Source: Symsagittifera roscoffensis (lineage: Eukaryota > Xenacoelomorpha > Acoela > Convolutidae). Taken from it: a DNA stretch of 64,000 nt. Under the pieces are notes generated by a model. That model had not been told where the DNA came from. It did no database searches and worked only from the letters and a program-made list of their open reading frames with translations. Both the position numbers and the translations under genes were made by a program. Below are positions 53,712 to 64,000 of this stretch, in pieces. How positions within the stretch are numbered: position 1 is the stretch's first letter; each line of letters begins with the position of its first letter. Location: NCBI RefSeq assembly GCF_963678635.1, contig NC_087064.1:26888189-26952188 (forward strand), written 5' to 3'.

Positions 53712-54600
53712 TTGACAATGTTCAATTTTCAAATAACACAGAATGAATTTGACAAATTAGCCGATTTACTATTAAGATATCAAACAAGTTATGCCACATC
53801 TAAGTTCGACGTTGGAAAAACAAATTCACTACTACATCTACCCGTGAAACCTGACGCAGTTTTCAAAAAACAAAGAGCAAGCAAAGTACCAATCCACTTA
53901 CATGACAAAGTTAATAGATTAGTTGACATTCTAGAACAATATGAAATCATATCTCCAGTAAATAAAGAAGAACAACCAAAAGGAAACACTTTTCTCAACC
54001 CTGTTATTCTTCTAGCCAAAGGAGAATCACTAAAAATAGTTCTAGACGCTAGATATCTCAATTCACTCATTGATGAATCTAAATGTAATTGGCCAAAAGA
54101 ACCAATTTAAGTAATTCTAACAAAAATAAACGGTAAATATTTCACAACCGCAGACATGAAAAGTGCATATACTCAAATGCCCCTAGATGAACAATCGCGA
54201 CGATTGACACAATTTGTTGTTTGAAATCGGCAATACTAATTCAATAGTTTATTATATGGCATATCCATAGGACCAGCAGCTTTCTCAGCAAAGTTTTTAT
54301 AGCACTTATACTCAAGAAAAATGCAATTACAAACTTAGACGATGTCTTTAAGCAATCACAAACCAAATATGAAATGTTCGCAGTTCTAGAAAAGTATCAC
54401 CAAATATTACAAAACGAAAACATGAAAGCAGCCCCAGACAAATCTTATTTTTTCTTAACACGCGTAAAATTTCTTGGACACATTATAGAGAAAAACAATA
54501 TAACCCCATTGAAATCACGTATAGATGCAATCCAAAAACTCCAGCCACCTACAAACAAAAAGAAACTCCAAGAACTTATTGGAATGATAAACTTCTTAAG
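53712..54600 (+). pseudogene. Element B reverse transcriptase
   Basis: Open 53712-54110 with PVKPDAVFKKQRASKVPIHL and LAKGESLKIVLDARYLN. Then it is broken: TADMKSAYTQMPLDE is present, but the following GNQQYEFNRLFYGIS block is damaged (stops near 54224-54240). A small deletion removes part of the next helix. The YLDDV position reads NLDDV. From 54374 it is open again through APDKS and FLTRVKFLGHII. It is diverged from element A throughout, so this is a separate old insertion. Confidence 0.85.
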
Positions 54601-55430
54601 TAAAAGGTCTATAAAATGGAGTTATACTTAAGACCATTTGATAACATTCTTAGACAACAAAATAATTTTGAATGGACAACAGAACATCAAACACGATTTG
54701 AAGTAATCAAAAAACTTCTCACCGAACAAATTTCAAACACAATTCCAGATCCCAATCAACCATTTTATGCAATGTGCGATGCTTCAAAATTTGGCATCGG
54801 TGCAGCATTACTACAATCCCACAATGGAACAAATAAAATGAATCTCATATCTGCAAATTCTCCCCTATTTACACAAGCTGAATTACGACTCTCTACTTTT
54901 ATGAGAGAATGCACAGCTATCATATATACTCTTATAGAATATGAATTTTTGATACTTGGATCAAGACATCCAACAGTTTTGTTTACGGATCACAAACCTT
55001 TTATATTTCTTTTTACACAAAAACCAAATCCAAATCATAGAGTTTACTGATTTCATTTAATTTTTATTGAAATTTGCAAACTTACACATAGTATGGACAT
55101 TAGGAAAAAACCTTGCACCACCTGATAGTCTTAGTAAAAATACACCACCTGAACTACTAACAAGAGAAACAACAGTTGAAATACCACAAAATATAAAATT
55201 CTATCTTGCTAAAGATGAAACTTCACCACGATTGCAATGTAAAACTGCAGTAAAAACTGACATAGATCAATCACAAATAAACAATCTACAACATTTTCCA
55301 CTCTATTTAGATTGTCAAAACAACCACTATGAAGTTGATTTTTTAGGCACATCTACATTTAAGCCGATTCCATCTTCACATTGGATCAAAAACAATACTT
55401 AACAAAAACGAATTAATTAACAACCCCATA
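54601..55430 (+). pseudogene. Element B RNase H and connection to integrase
   Basis: The frame at 54616-55050 carries YAMCDASKFGIGAALLQ (catalytic Asp kept), RECTAIIYTLIE and LFTDHKP. A TGA at ~55048 and a shift lead to the next frame (55067-55402) with TLGKNLAPPDSLSKNTPP. The RNase H domain itself is intact in reading frame, unlike the copy in element A. Confidence 0.85.
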
Positions 55431-57347
55431 AAAAAGACCCATTTTTTTTAATAGAAAAGGAAAATCTAACTGATACAATAAATTTATCAACACCGTTACC
55501 AAATTATTCAAAATACACGATAAATCAAGTTTTTAATCTACATGAACCACTTGACACAATACCCCTATCAAAAATAGAAGTAGAAAACATTTTTCTACCA
55601 AAAACAGAAAAAATTACACAAGAATTATTACAAAAATATCAAAACCTCGACCCAGTCATCAGACAACTAAAATCATGGCACAAATATAAAACTAAACCAA
55701 CCAAAGCTGATACCACAATCTTAGGAAACAAAACACTCCTTAGATACTTCAGAAAATTCAATAAAGGAAAATACAATTATTTTAGAATACCAAACACCTG
55801 ATTCTAAAGTACCTTGTCTACCTTTAAGTATGATATTAATAGCATTCAATACTTCACATACCCTACACCTTAAAGGACATTCAGGATCAGAAAAGACATA
55901 CTCTAATTTTATCCAAAATTTTTATTTCCCCAATGCACCAATTTGGAATAAAATATTATGCAACGATTGTATAATATGTCAATTAAATAAACGCTGCACA
56001 AATCAAAATTAAATCGCAGAAAAACAACATTTTAAAGGACAAAGTCTATATTTTAATCATAGAATCTCATTTGACACAAAAGGACCAATTTCACCATCCT
56101 CAGAAGGAAACTTATACATAATGATCATTGTTGATGCATTAACACACCATGTAGCACTCAACCCAGTACCCCATTATAATGCTTATTATGCATATACAAC
56201 ACTCTATGAACACTGGATAGCTAAAATCGGATTACGCGAAATCCTAGTCACAGACAATGGCACTGAATTTATGAACAGCAAAACTATCACATTATGCCAC
56301 TTATATAATATTAAACATAAACCACGTACATCTCAAGCACCTTGGACAAATGGATTAGTCGAAGGTATGGACCGTTCATTAAAAGAGTATCTCAGATGTA
56401 TCATTAATGGAAATGATACACTATACACCAAATGGTCAACAGATGTAAAATTATTTCCTTTATCCTACAATTCACAAATTACAACAACACTAGGAATGTC
56501 ACCATATGAAATGGTATTTAACCAAAAACCACGAAAACCAATAATGTTTACAGCAAACGCCCATAAAAATGCACAAGGTTTTTGTCAACCAAATAAAGAT
56601 TCAATTTGTTACAACTTAACACTACATACTCATGATGAAGACCACTTTCATCATCCACAAATTTTAAAATTAGCTTCCAGTACACACACCCAAGGGATTT
56701 TGAATAGAGACAAAAACACAAGGAAGTTTATCAAAAAACAACAAAAAATTGTTACAAAGGCAAAACATAAATAATCAAATCAATTCACGCCTTACACCAG
56801 CAACAGACTAAGAAATCGGAGCGTTTGTTTTAATTCCAAACTTCACAACACAAAAGGAATTTTCAAAAAACTACAACCATTCCAAAAAGGACCATATCAA
56901 ATAATTGATAAACCCACTGATGTAACATACAACTTTACTGACTCAAGTAAAAAAGAAATTGTTCAGCATCGAAATAACCTATTACCTTATTATCCAAAAG
57001 AATACGCACTCCGGGAATTATCTCAATTATTTGCCTTTACAAGCTTGAAAATTGTTCAAAACATTTCAGAAATTGAACAAAATCAAAACACTGATGAAAA
57101 TACGAATTCAAAATTAAACCAACAAAAAGATTTAGTTCACCAAACATCTCCTAAACTAAAGACAAAAACATCTCAAAAAGAAAGAAAAAATAGGAAAATG
57201 ACAAAAAAATCTACCACAGGATCAAAAAAAAAATCTGAACATAGAAAATTATCACGACTTAGAAGTTTAATTTTTACTATTTATCAACTTCTTTTTAATC
57301 ATTTTGAACATACACATTTTCAAAATAACATGCTGAAAAACACTTGA
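55431..57347 (+). pseudogene. Element B integrase with GPY/F-like tail
   Basis: The zinc-binding part has HSGSEKTYSNFIQNFYFP and an intact CNDCIICQLNK. The core (56121-56774 open) has TDNGTEF and NGLVEGMDRSLKEYLR with Asp and Glu present. The SFDTKG block lies just before, across a stop. The tail has QKGPYQIIDKPTDVTY and HRNNLLPYYP, then a Lys/Ser-rich end at 57347. The integrase core is better kept than in element A. Confidence 0.85.
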
Positions 57348-58167
57348 ACAGATCTAGTTCAAAATCAGCCAATAGAAATCATTCCGAACCATCACCTTTT
57401 TTTTAATAACACGACTTTATTAGCCGACAAATGTTTACCTCCAAGCATAACAATAACTATAAATTCAAGACCTTCAGGTCAGAAATCAGCAAACCGCTAC
57501 AAAATGACAACTAAAATTAATACAATCTCATTATTACTACCCTCTCCTATCAAGTAGTACAAAGATCAACAATATTTTCCCAATTTAGACCTCAAAAACC
57601 CTCTAAGCAAAAACATTAAATTAGCCTAAAGAACAAAAAGCACGTGATCAATTAGCCTAAAGTACAAATAATTCATAGACACCCCCAATCATTCCATAAA
57701 TAAAAACAAAACCAAGACGATCTCCCCGACACCATTAAATAACCCCTCAACAATATTTGACAAAACCCAACCCACTGGTCAAAAAATCAATAAATAATCC
57801 GACCACACTCGAATTTAGCTCCAAAAAATTAAAAAAGATTTGACAAAACAAATCATTTCTTAAATGCTTCTTTCTGCGACGGTCGACAAACTTAAACAAA
57901 TCTTTTTACAATTTGTCTCATAAAATTTTCTAACTTTCTCAAACTTTTCATAATACTTTTAGCTGACACTTTAGAAACTTTAATAATTTTTTAAATATAT
58001 TTTTGCAACTTTTTTCTAAATTTTTATTCAGTATATTCGAAGTATATTTATATATATATATATCTTTCTACAATCCTTGATAACCTCCTCAGGTACGATA
58101 ATTCAATAACTATTTAAATGTTTCGAAACCTATTCATAATTTTTCTCACATTTTTAACATCACTCAT
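57348..58167 (+). other. Post-pol spacer of element B
   Basis: Non-coding, alignable with 36466-37377 of element A. It contains an AT microsatellite (about 58045-58064) and the conserved splice-acceptor-like CAG at 58092-58094 followed by gtacgataattcaa. Confidence 0.5.
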
Positions 58168-58278
58168 ATGACAAAATGCAAATGTATAAAAAATGCAATC
58201 ATCACATTCGCGTTAGCAACAATTCTTTTAATTCTTTTTATTGAAGAATACTGGAGTAAACATAAATTTTCATCATAA
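58168..58278 (+). CDS. Small single-span membrane protein of element B (36 aa)
   Basis: Intact ATG-to-TAA frame with the same length and layout as 37378-37488: a KCKC start, the identical hydrophobic core ITFALATILLILFIEE, and a charged tail with YWSKHK. Differences are confined to the ends. It is the only gene that is fully intact in both elements. Confidence 0.68.
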   Translation: MTKCKCIKNAIITFALATILLILFIEEYWSKHKFSS

Positions 58279-58295
58279 AAATTTCAACTCCAAAA

Positions 58296-59449
58296 ATGAA
58301 TTCAAAAATTCAAAAATTTTCCAAAATTGCAAATCAACAAATACCACACCAGTCCCAACCAACAACATCCCAAGAAAACCCAACAACACCTACAAATACC
58401 CAAAATCCCCCATCATCCACACGAAATTCTGTCCATGACAATCCATATACTTTTGAAGAAAGACACGCACGATTATCCGAACCATTAGAACCAGTTGTTC
58501 GCCAAGCACCTTTGAGTGAACCACAATACGAACCAACATATAACATAAACCCACAACTACAACAAGATCTTACTAGAGTAAGACACATTGTTCAAAATCA
58601 AAACACACTCGAAATAAATAGACAAATTATACATCCGAGACGAAACAGAAATTTTCAAACTCCCGGAGTTCATTTTAATATACCTCAGTCACCAACAACA
58701 AATGCTTTAGATCTTTCTAGTAGCACACTACCAGATACTCCCCCAACTGCTTCACAACAAGCACTTCAAATATTCCATCAGACTACTTGGGTTCAACTCC
58801 CACATCAGAACAAATTCGAGAAAATCCTTTTAAACCCCCAGCAGCTACACAACGTCTTCCATATTGGGTAACGCACACCTACACTCAAGGTGAACCAAAC
58901 TTACTAAACGACCCAATCGACGTTTAATGTGATACAACACTACCAAAGTTACCAGAAACACATTCCCTTCCTTCTACACCTTCTCTAAGTCAAATATCAC
59001 CAACACTTTTTCCCCTGAATTTTCAAACACATCTTGATTCAAGATATCAGGAACAATCATCTAATAATACACCACTATGATTAGATTGGAATACATTCGT
59101 AGCACCCCCACCATTATTCGGTCAACATCAAGAAAGTAGCAGGATACACAACTCGGCACTAAATAAATTACAATATAGACAAGATATCCACAAAGATATA
59201 CAAGAACATAACATCCAAATACTTCAACAAAGTAGTCTTACAATAAAATTCTAACTTACAATAAGACTAATTAACTTTGTTCATCTTCCATTTCCATTAG
59301 CCCCTCCCAATATAACAGCTCAATCTTTACCTTTTCCATTTATAGCAACAGAAATCATATATAAACAAGATAGACATACTAAAAAGACAATCGGACACAT
59401 AACTTTTTAGAACCCATATTCAGGATTATCATACACATGTATATTCTAA
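58296..59449 (+). pseudogene. ORF3 of element B (pre-env, broken)
   Basis: ATG at 58296 (MNSKIQKFSKIANQ) opens 191 codons with RHARLSEPLEPVVRQAPLSE and IIHPRRNRNFQTPGVHFNIP, then a frameshift near 58770. Continuation in the shifted frame aligns with element A through LDWNTFVAPPPLFGQHQE and the IGHITF..NPYSGLSYTCIF end, with a TAA at 59447-59449. The stop overlaps the env ATG at 59437. Confidence 0.6.
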
Positions 59450-61181
59450 AGATATTCACATTTCAACACCTTCTTTTTCTTATTTTTTTCCGAACCGAAT
59501 CAAAATCCTTTTCCTGGCAGAGGACCTCGGGATTTAATAGTAACACACTACGATTGTGAAGAAAACGAACAGAAAACATTACATAAGTATGCTATAAATC
59601 AAGTAACACAATGTGAATCCGAACCACAAGCTATTGAAACTACAAATGTAATAGCTACGTTATACGTTAAATTAATCATACACCTAATGGCTACATCTCA
59701 CTCATATAATGATGAAAACTCACACGTTTCAGTAAAATTTCAAAAGAATGCAGGACGAATTGGTGGAAAATTAAAACCACAAGACACAGATAGCACACGT
59801 TTACAAGAACTATCACTTATGAACAGCACATATTTTGGCGCAATTCATTATGACATACACTTAGAGATGAAATTAGAACACACAATAAGTAGAACTTTTC
59901 AAGAAATGTCATTATCAGAACTAGAAACACTACACCAATTATATGAACTTGAAAGAACGCAGATTCTGCAATCACTCGCACTAGCAGTTCTAAAAATACC
60001 ATATGCAGAATGTGTTTTATCCGGAAATAGATCAAACTTCATTGATTATGAAGAAAACGTTTTATGGTATTACACTTGTACCAGAAAAGAATCACATTTG
60101 TATGTTTTTGACGATAAACGATGTTAAAGAAGATTCCCAATATTCTACAAAATTAAAGTAATTTTTGTCGATACACTTACAAGAAGAACTTATTTTTGGG
60201 ATACAGCAGTCCCATGCGGATCAAAAAATAGCCACAATGTTGTACAATAAAACCCTGACGAAGACAAATACTATCTACTCACACCATATCCAACACTAAT
60301 GCAACCATTAAAAAAGTTTTCATCTGAAAGTATTAGAGCTATTGCCCGCAACCCAAATATCGATTTACAATCGATCGGCATCTACTCTAAATCAGACATA
60401 CAACACCACAATCGTACACAACAATTTCAAGAACTACTTACAAAAATGGTCACAATACAACGACAATCAATAGATCAGAATTTACGCAAACTTGCAGAAA
60501 CAGCAGGATTTTCAGACATCTACGCACAAAATTACAGCGGATATTTTAAAGATATTAAAGATTACATTTATTTAAAGGGCGAAAAATATAGACCACAGGA
60601 TATGTCACCAATCAATGTTTTTAGTTTTGTAAATCTCAAAAACGAACTTTTTGCCTTTCTAGGTTGGCCCTATTACATCTTAGAAAGATTGACTATATTA
60701 TACGCAAGGTTTATATTTATTGGTTTTTTTCTCTCTCATAACAGGAATCTATAACACATGTGCAATAAATACACAAGTAAACCGACAAGCAAGCGTAGCA
60801 CGTATACTTTTTACAGGATTTTTTGGAATTTTCTCCACATCAATAAACAAAATACTTTTAGATGCACAGATAAAATAATATATTACAAAAATATCACCTA
60901 CACCAAACACATATGACGAATCAAAACACAATACAAGCGCATCACCCACAGCACCAAAATTACCAAGTCTAAATCATAATCACCCATTGTCACTAGTACC
61001 ACGAAATTTTAGAAATTTAGCACTCGCAAATATTACAGGTTCAAGACCAAACTATATACAAAGTCCAAAGCGACGATACAAAGTCCAAACACAACAATCC
61101 CAAAGCGACGATACATATAAACAAATAATCGAAAAGCCAAATACCAAAAATTTTCAATCTCAGAACACTCATTTTTTTTAG
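59437..61181 (+). pseudogene. Envelope-like glycoprotein of element B (internally deleted)
   Basis: The leader after ATG 59437 is open and strongly hydrophobic (LLFLIFFR), a good signal peptide. The THYDC block follows at ~59545, after a frameshift. About 870 bp corresponding to 38870-39735 of element A are missing. 59687-60127 carries the helical block with LSELETLHQLYELERTQI. Then comes the FVDTLTRRTYFWDTAVPC block, and 60299-60754 holds the stem and hydrophobic span. After a shift, 60755-61181 holds the second hydrophobic stretch (ARILFTGFFGIF) and a polar tail to TAG. It is non-functional. Confidence 0.65.
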
Positions 61182-61187
61182 CCCACG

Positions 61188-62980
61188 ATGAGCCGACAAG
61201 TTGGATCCCTTCACCGCCCAATTTCCCATCCAGCCAATCTCCAAAACCCAATTCCCATCATCCCACTTTTTGCTTTCCCGCCACCTGAATCACCCCATTT
61301 TAACACATCATCTGGCATGGATTCTGATGCTAACTCAGACATCACAGTTTTTCACACAATCTCCTAATTCGATAAAGCAGATTAAGAAACCCCTGACGAA
61401 TTCGCAGTTTCAGAACCCAGCCCGTCAACATTTTCTAAACCCCCCTTTCGACCCATCCACTCCCAAGCCCAAACTGACTCCCCCTCTACTATCTCTCATT
61501 TTTCCCAAGTGAAACCCACATACTCCCCCTTTACGAATGAACGCTCCAACAACAATTCCCAGAAAACACGCAGATCTCATATGAACTAAGCAACTTAATA
61601 ACACCACTACAACAACAAGTACAACATCCTCACACCCTTACCATTCATCAATTATCGTCAACCATAACATCATCAAACCCACCAACTCCCACACCTTCAT
61701 CAGATTATAACCCTTCTTTAGCCCAATCCTCAACATCAACCCAATCATCATCCACCATTCACCGTGCATATAGAACTTTCAAAAGAAAATTTCCCAATCA
61801 CCCGTTTCCCTCGAAACTCGGAATAGCCCGCGACTATATAAACCATCCTGACGATACCAATACTACCGAATTTCTCCAAAATTCTTTACCCCTCTTCCCT
61901 CAATATACATATAATCACTCCGACCCTCACACTGAACATCCCCACTATATCGATGAGCATGTATTAATTCCCACACTCCATTGGACATCATTTTATCATT
62001 TCTCAAACCCACTTTGTTTACCACTCATTAACACACCGCAAGAAAAAGAAAGAAATAAAAATGACTTTTTCAGACTAACTACAGCACTAACACCTTGACA
62101 ATTTATGCATGTAAGATACAAAAAGCTATTAAAAACGGTCATCGCTCCCCGAGCTAACGAATATTCCATCGAGCACTATGACCATAATATCATCCGACCC
62201 AACCAAGATCAATTCCTCGACGACGACAAGTTTGCTAACCCGCAACTAACCGAAATTTTTTTCATCCGAACACCTTACATTTTTACACTCAGTTCAATAG
62301 ATAAAAAACACAATCACATCATTTCAGAAGCACTAATTGACATTCAAGCTTATGAATCATTTTAAGAAAAATTTGAAAATTTTTCACTAACCTTCCACTT
62401 CCTCACTCCCAAAGAACGAGATTTGCACTGTTCACACGACATTTTGTTAAGAACAAAACAGACACATACTTACACTTACTATATATTCATACAAAATCAC
62501 TTCGACTTACATACACCATCACGACAACCCCATCATTGATACCAATTCATTAACTCTAAGTACACATCACAATTTTTTCTTAAATTCGCATATTGCAATA
62601 AAAATATTAACTTTCAAGGCATCCTCCGAAACTATGACCCCATAACCCAAATGTATATATTTTATCCACTAACCAAGACATTCAATGTAGAAGAATCCCG
62701 ACTTTTAATTGTGCCGCATGAATACATGCAACCTGTAGAAGTTTAAATTTTAGAATTTATCCACAATACTAAAAATAATGACAAACTTTTAACCTTATTC
62801 AGAACACAACTCACGGATTGTTCATTGGCACTGAAGATCTTAAGACCATTAAGGCACTCCAAATACTTTGGCCACTACTTCATACTAAAAAAACATCATT
62901 CGCATATTAGCAAAGCTATTAACCACATCAGATGCTTTACACGATATCTTCCCTCATGAATTCTTTCCCGATGATTAAGT
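61188..62980 (+). pseudogene. Post-env ORF of element B (frame-broken)
   Basis: The ATG is at 61188, six bases after the env stop. The layout is as in element A. The Pro-rich N-terminus (MSRQVGSLHRPISHPANLQ) is followed by an acidic block TPDEFAVSEPSPS and then the FKRKFPNHPFP start of the folded part. TLHWTSFYHFSNPLCLPL follows, then APRANEYSIEHYDHNIIRP (62105-62365 open). GILRNYDPITQMYIFYPLTK and the KALQIL/WPLL block follow in shifted frames, ending near FFPDD at 62980. Similarity to element A is higher in the folded part than in the Pro-rich part, as expected for a real protein. Confidence 0.63.
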
Positions 62981-64000
62981 AAGTATGAATTAAACAATTT
63001 AAAAACTAACAAATTCGATATAAAACTAACCATTCCTTATTAAAGGTTTTTTCTTTTTCTTTAGTCTTTAGATCACGATCATCTACAAACAGGAAAACAA
63101 AATAAAAATTACAAACTCTTTTTTACAATATAAACTTCTATTAACAAACCGCAATGAAGGATGCAAGTTTCCTCTCCACAATAGTAAATTAATCTATAAA
63201 TTATTTTCCCCAATGTAGTAAATCTAAACACAATGAAAATAGTTTAACAATTTCAATCCCCACAAAGCAGTAAATTTAAAATTTTCAGTAGTCAATTTAT
63301 ACAAATGCAAGCAGTACTAACCTTTTAAAGACGTTTCACTTGCACGCAAATTCTATCCATACTCGCACAACTCACCCACAACGAATTGTTTAAAATAATG
63401 ATTTCAAGTTTTAACTTTCCCTAACAACAACTCAAACTAATATTAACAAGTTTCAAACTTTCTTTTAACCCGGTTGGAAAGGAATTATATAATAATCCAA
63501 ACTAACCAACGCAGCTTACTAAACATCATAAACCAGAAACTAACAGCATGACAAAGAAAAGAAAACCCACGGTACCCAAACCGGATTGAACCAGCTTAAA
63601 GAAATAGCTAATTTATTTTTTTTGAAGACTCTTGACAAGTCTAAAAAAGAAAGAATAAAACACCAAAAATTCGAAAGACAAACCCCAACCAAACAATTTG
63701 ATTTTTGCAAAAAGGACACAACCAAAACAACAAAAGGAAAAAAACCAGTAACAAACATAACCTAAAAGGTTAACACAAAACAGGACCCCATAAAAAACCA
63801 GCATGAAATCATACACTCACTCCTGGACTAACCCACCAGAAAAGGACGCCCTGAGCATGTTTAATAGCCAGCCTAACCCACCGTGCTAGAATCCACGCTT
63901 TGTGACCCACTCCCGAATTTTGACAAGAGCTACTCAAGTGTGAAGAACTCTTTAAAAATAACAGAACTAAAATAAAATCTTTTGTGATAAACACTACTAA
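62981..64000 (+). other. 3' region of element B
   Basis: Alignable with 43020-43800 of element A, including the conserved block at 63460-63610 (ttttaacccggttggaaaggaattatataataa and accggattgaaccagc). From ~63790 the sequence no longer follows element A, and no LTR is found before the window ends. Confidence 0.6.

Larger units (their letters stand above)
51855..64000 (+). mobile_element. LTR retrotransposon element B, deleted relative of element A, runs off the window
   Basis: Same family as element A, with the same gene order but large losses. The 5' LTR is cut at ~52116. The PBS is missing and replaced by displaced gag sequence. All of gag and the protease active site are deleted (junction ~53030). 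About 870 bp of env are deleted (junction ~59680). RT, RNase H and integrase are present in broken frames. The mini membrane ORF is intact; ORF3, env and the post-env ORF are recognisable. No 3' LTR is seen before base 64000. After ~63790 it no longer follows element A. Confidence 0.88.

Overview
This window is AT-rich eukaryotic DNA. It shows spliced genes with GT/AG introns, degenerate non-LTR retrotransposon pieces, large LTR retroelements and one 200-N scaffold gap (10184-10383). The protein families point to an invertebrate animal: a conundrum/ARHGAP18-type RhoGAP and a TPR-SET methyltransferase-like protein. I cannot name the species.

Layout. (1) 1-5105 is repeat debris: reverse transcriptase (RT) and endonuclease pieces of a minus-strand LINE, separated by a degenerate tandem array with units of about 160 bp. 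(2) 5842-13982 (+) holds six exons of a RhoGAP gene of the ARHGAP18/28/40 (Drosophila conundrum) type. The arginine-finger half of the GAP domain is missing. Intron phases do not match across the assembly gap, so at least one exon is probably inside it. (3) 17806-50748 (-) is, by my reading, one gene of eight exons encoding about 912 aa with TPR and SET regions. All seven intron phases are compatible. Exon 1 (50748-50019) is separated from exon 2 (23692-23513) by a 26.3-kb intron. (4) That intron contains element A (24392-44335), a Ty3/gypsy-like LTR element of about 20 kb inserted antisense to the gene, with LTRs starting TG and ending CA, and a candidate 4-bp target duplication CCAT. (5) A second, deleted relative, element B, starts at 51855, about 1.1 kb upstream of the TPR-SET start codon, and runs to the window edge.

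The two elements together show an unusually rich gene order: LTR - long leader - gag (several ORF pieces, zinc knuckle, Asn/Ser/Arg-rich tail) - protease - RT - RNase H - integrase with GPY/F-like tail - a 36-aa membrane mini-protein (intact in both copies) - a Pro/Asn/Gln-rich ORF ('ORF3') - an envelope-like glycoprotein whose start codon overlaps the ORF3 stop - a further ORF of about 590 codons after env - 3' region - LTR. The pol order and motifs are those of Ty3/gypsy. The env looks like the gB-like (class III) glycoproteins of chuviruses and related captured env genes, from remembered family pattern only. The mini-protein, ORF3 and the post-env ORF match nothing I recognise. They are the best candidates for undescribed biology here, because both copies keep them although most other frames carry stops and frameshifts.

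Both elements look dead. Element A has nonsense codons and frameshifts in gag and pol and a 1,715-bp internal tandem duplication. Element B has lost gag, the protease active site, the primer-binding site and the middle of env. All assignments come from reading the sequence. No database search or alignment program was run.
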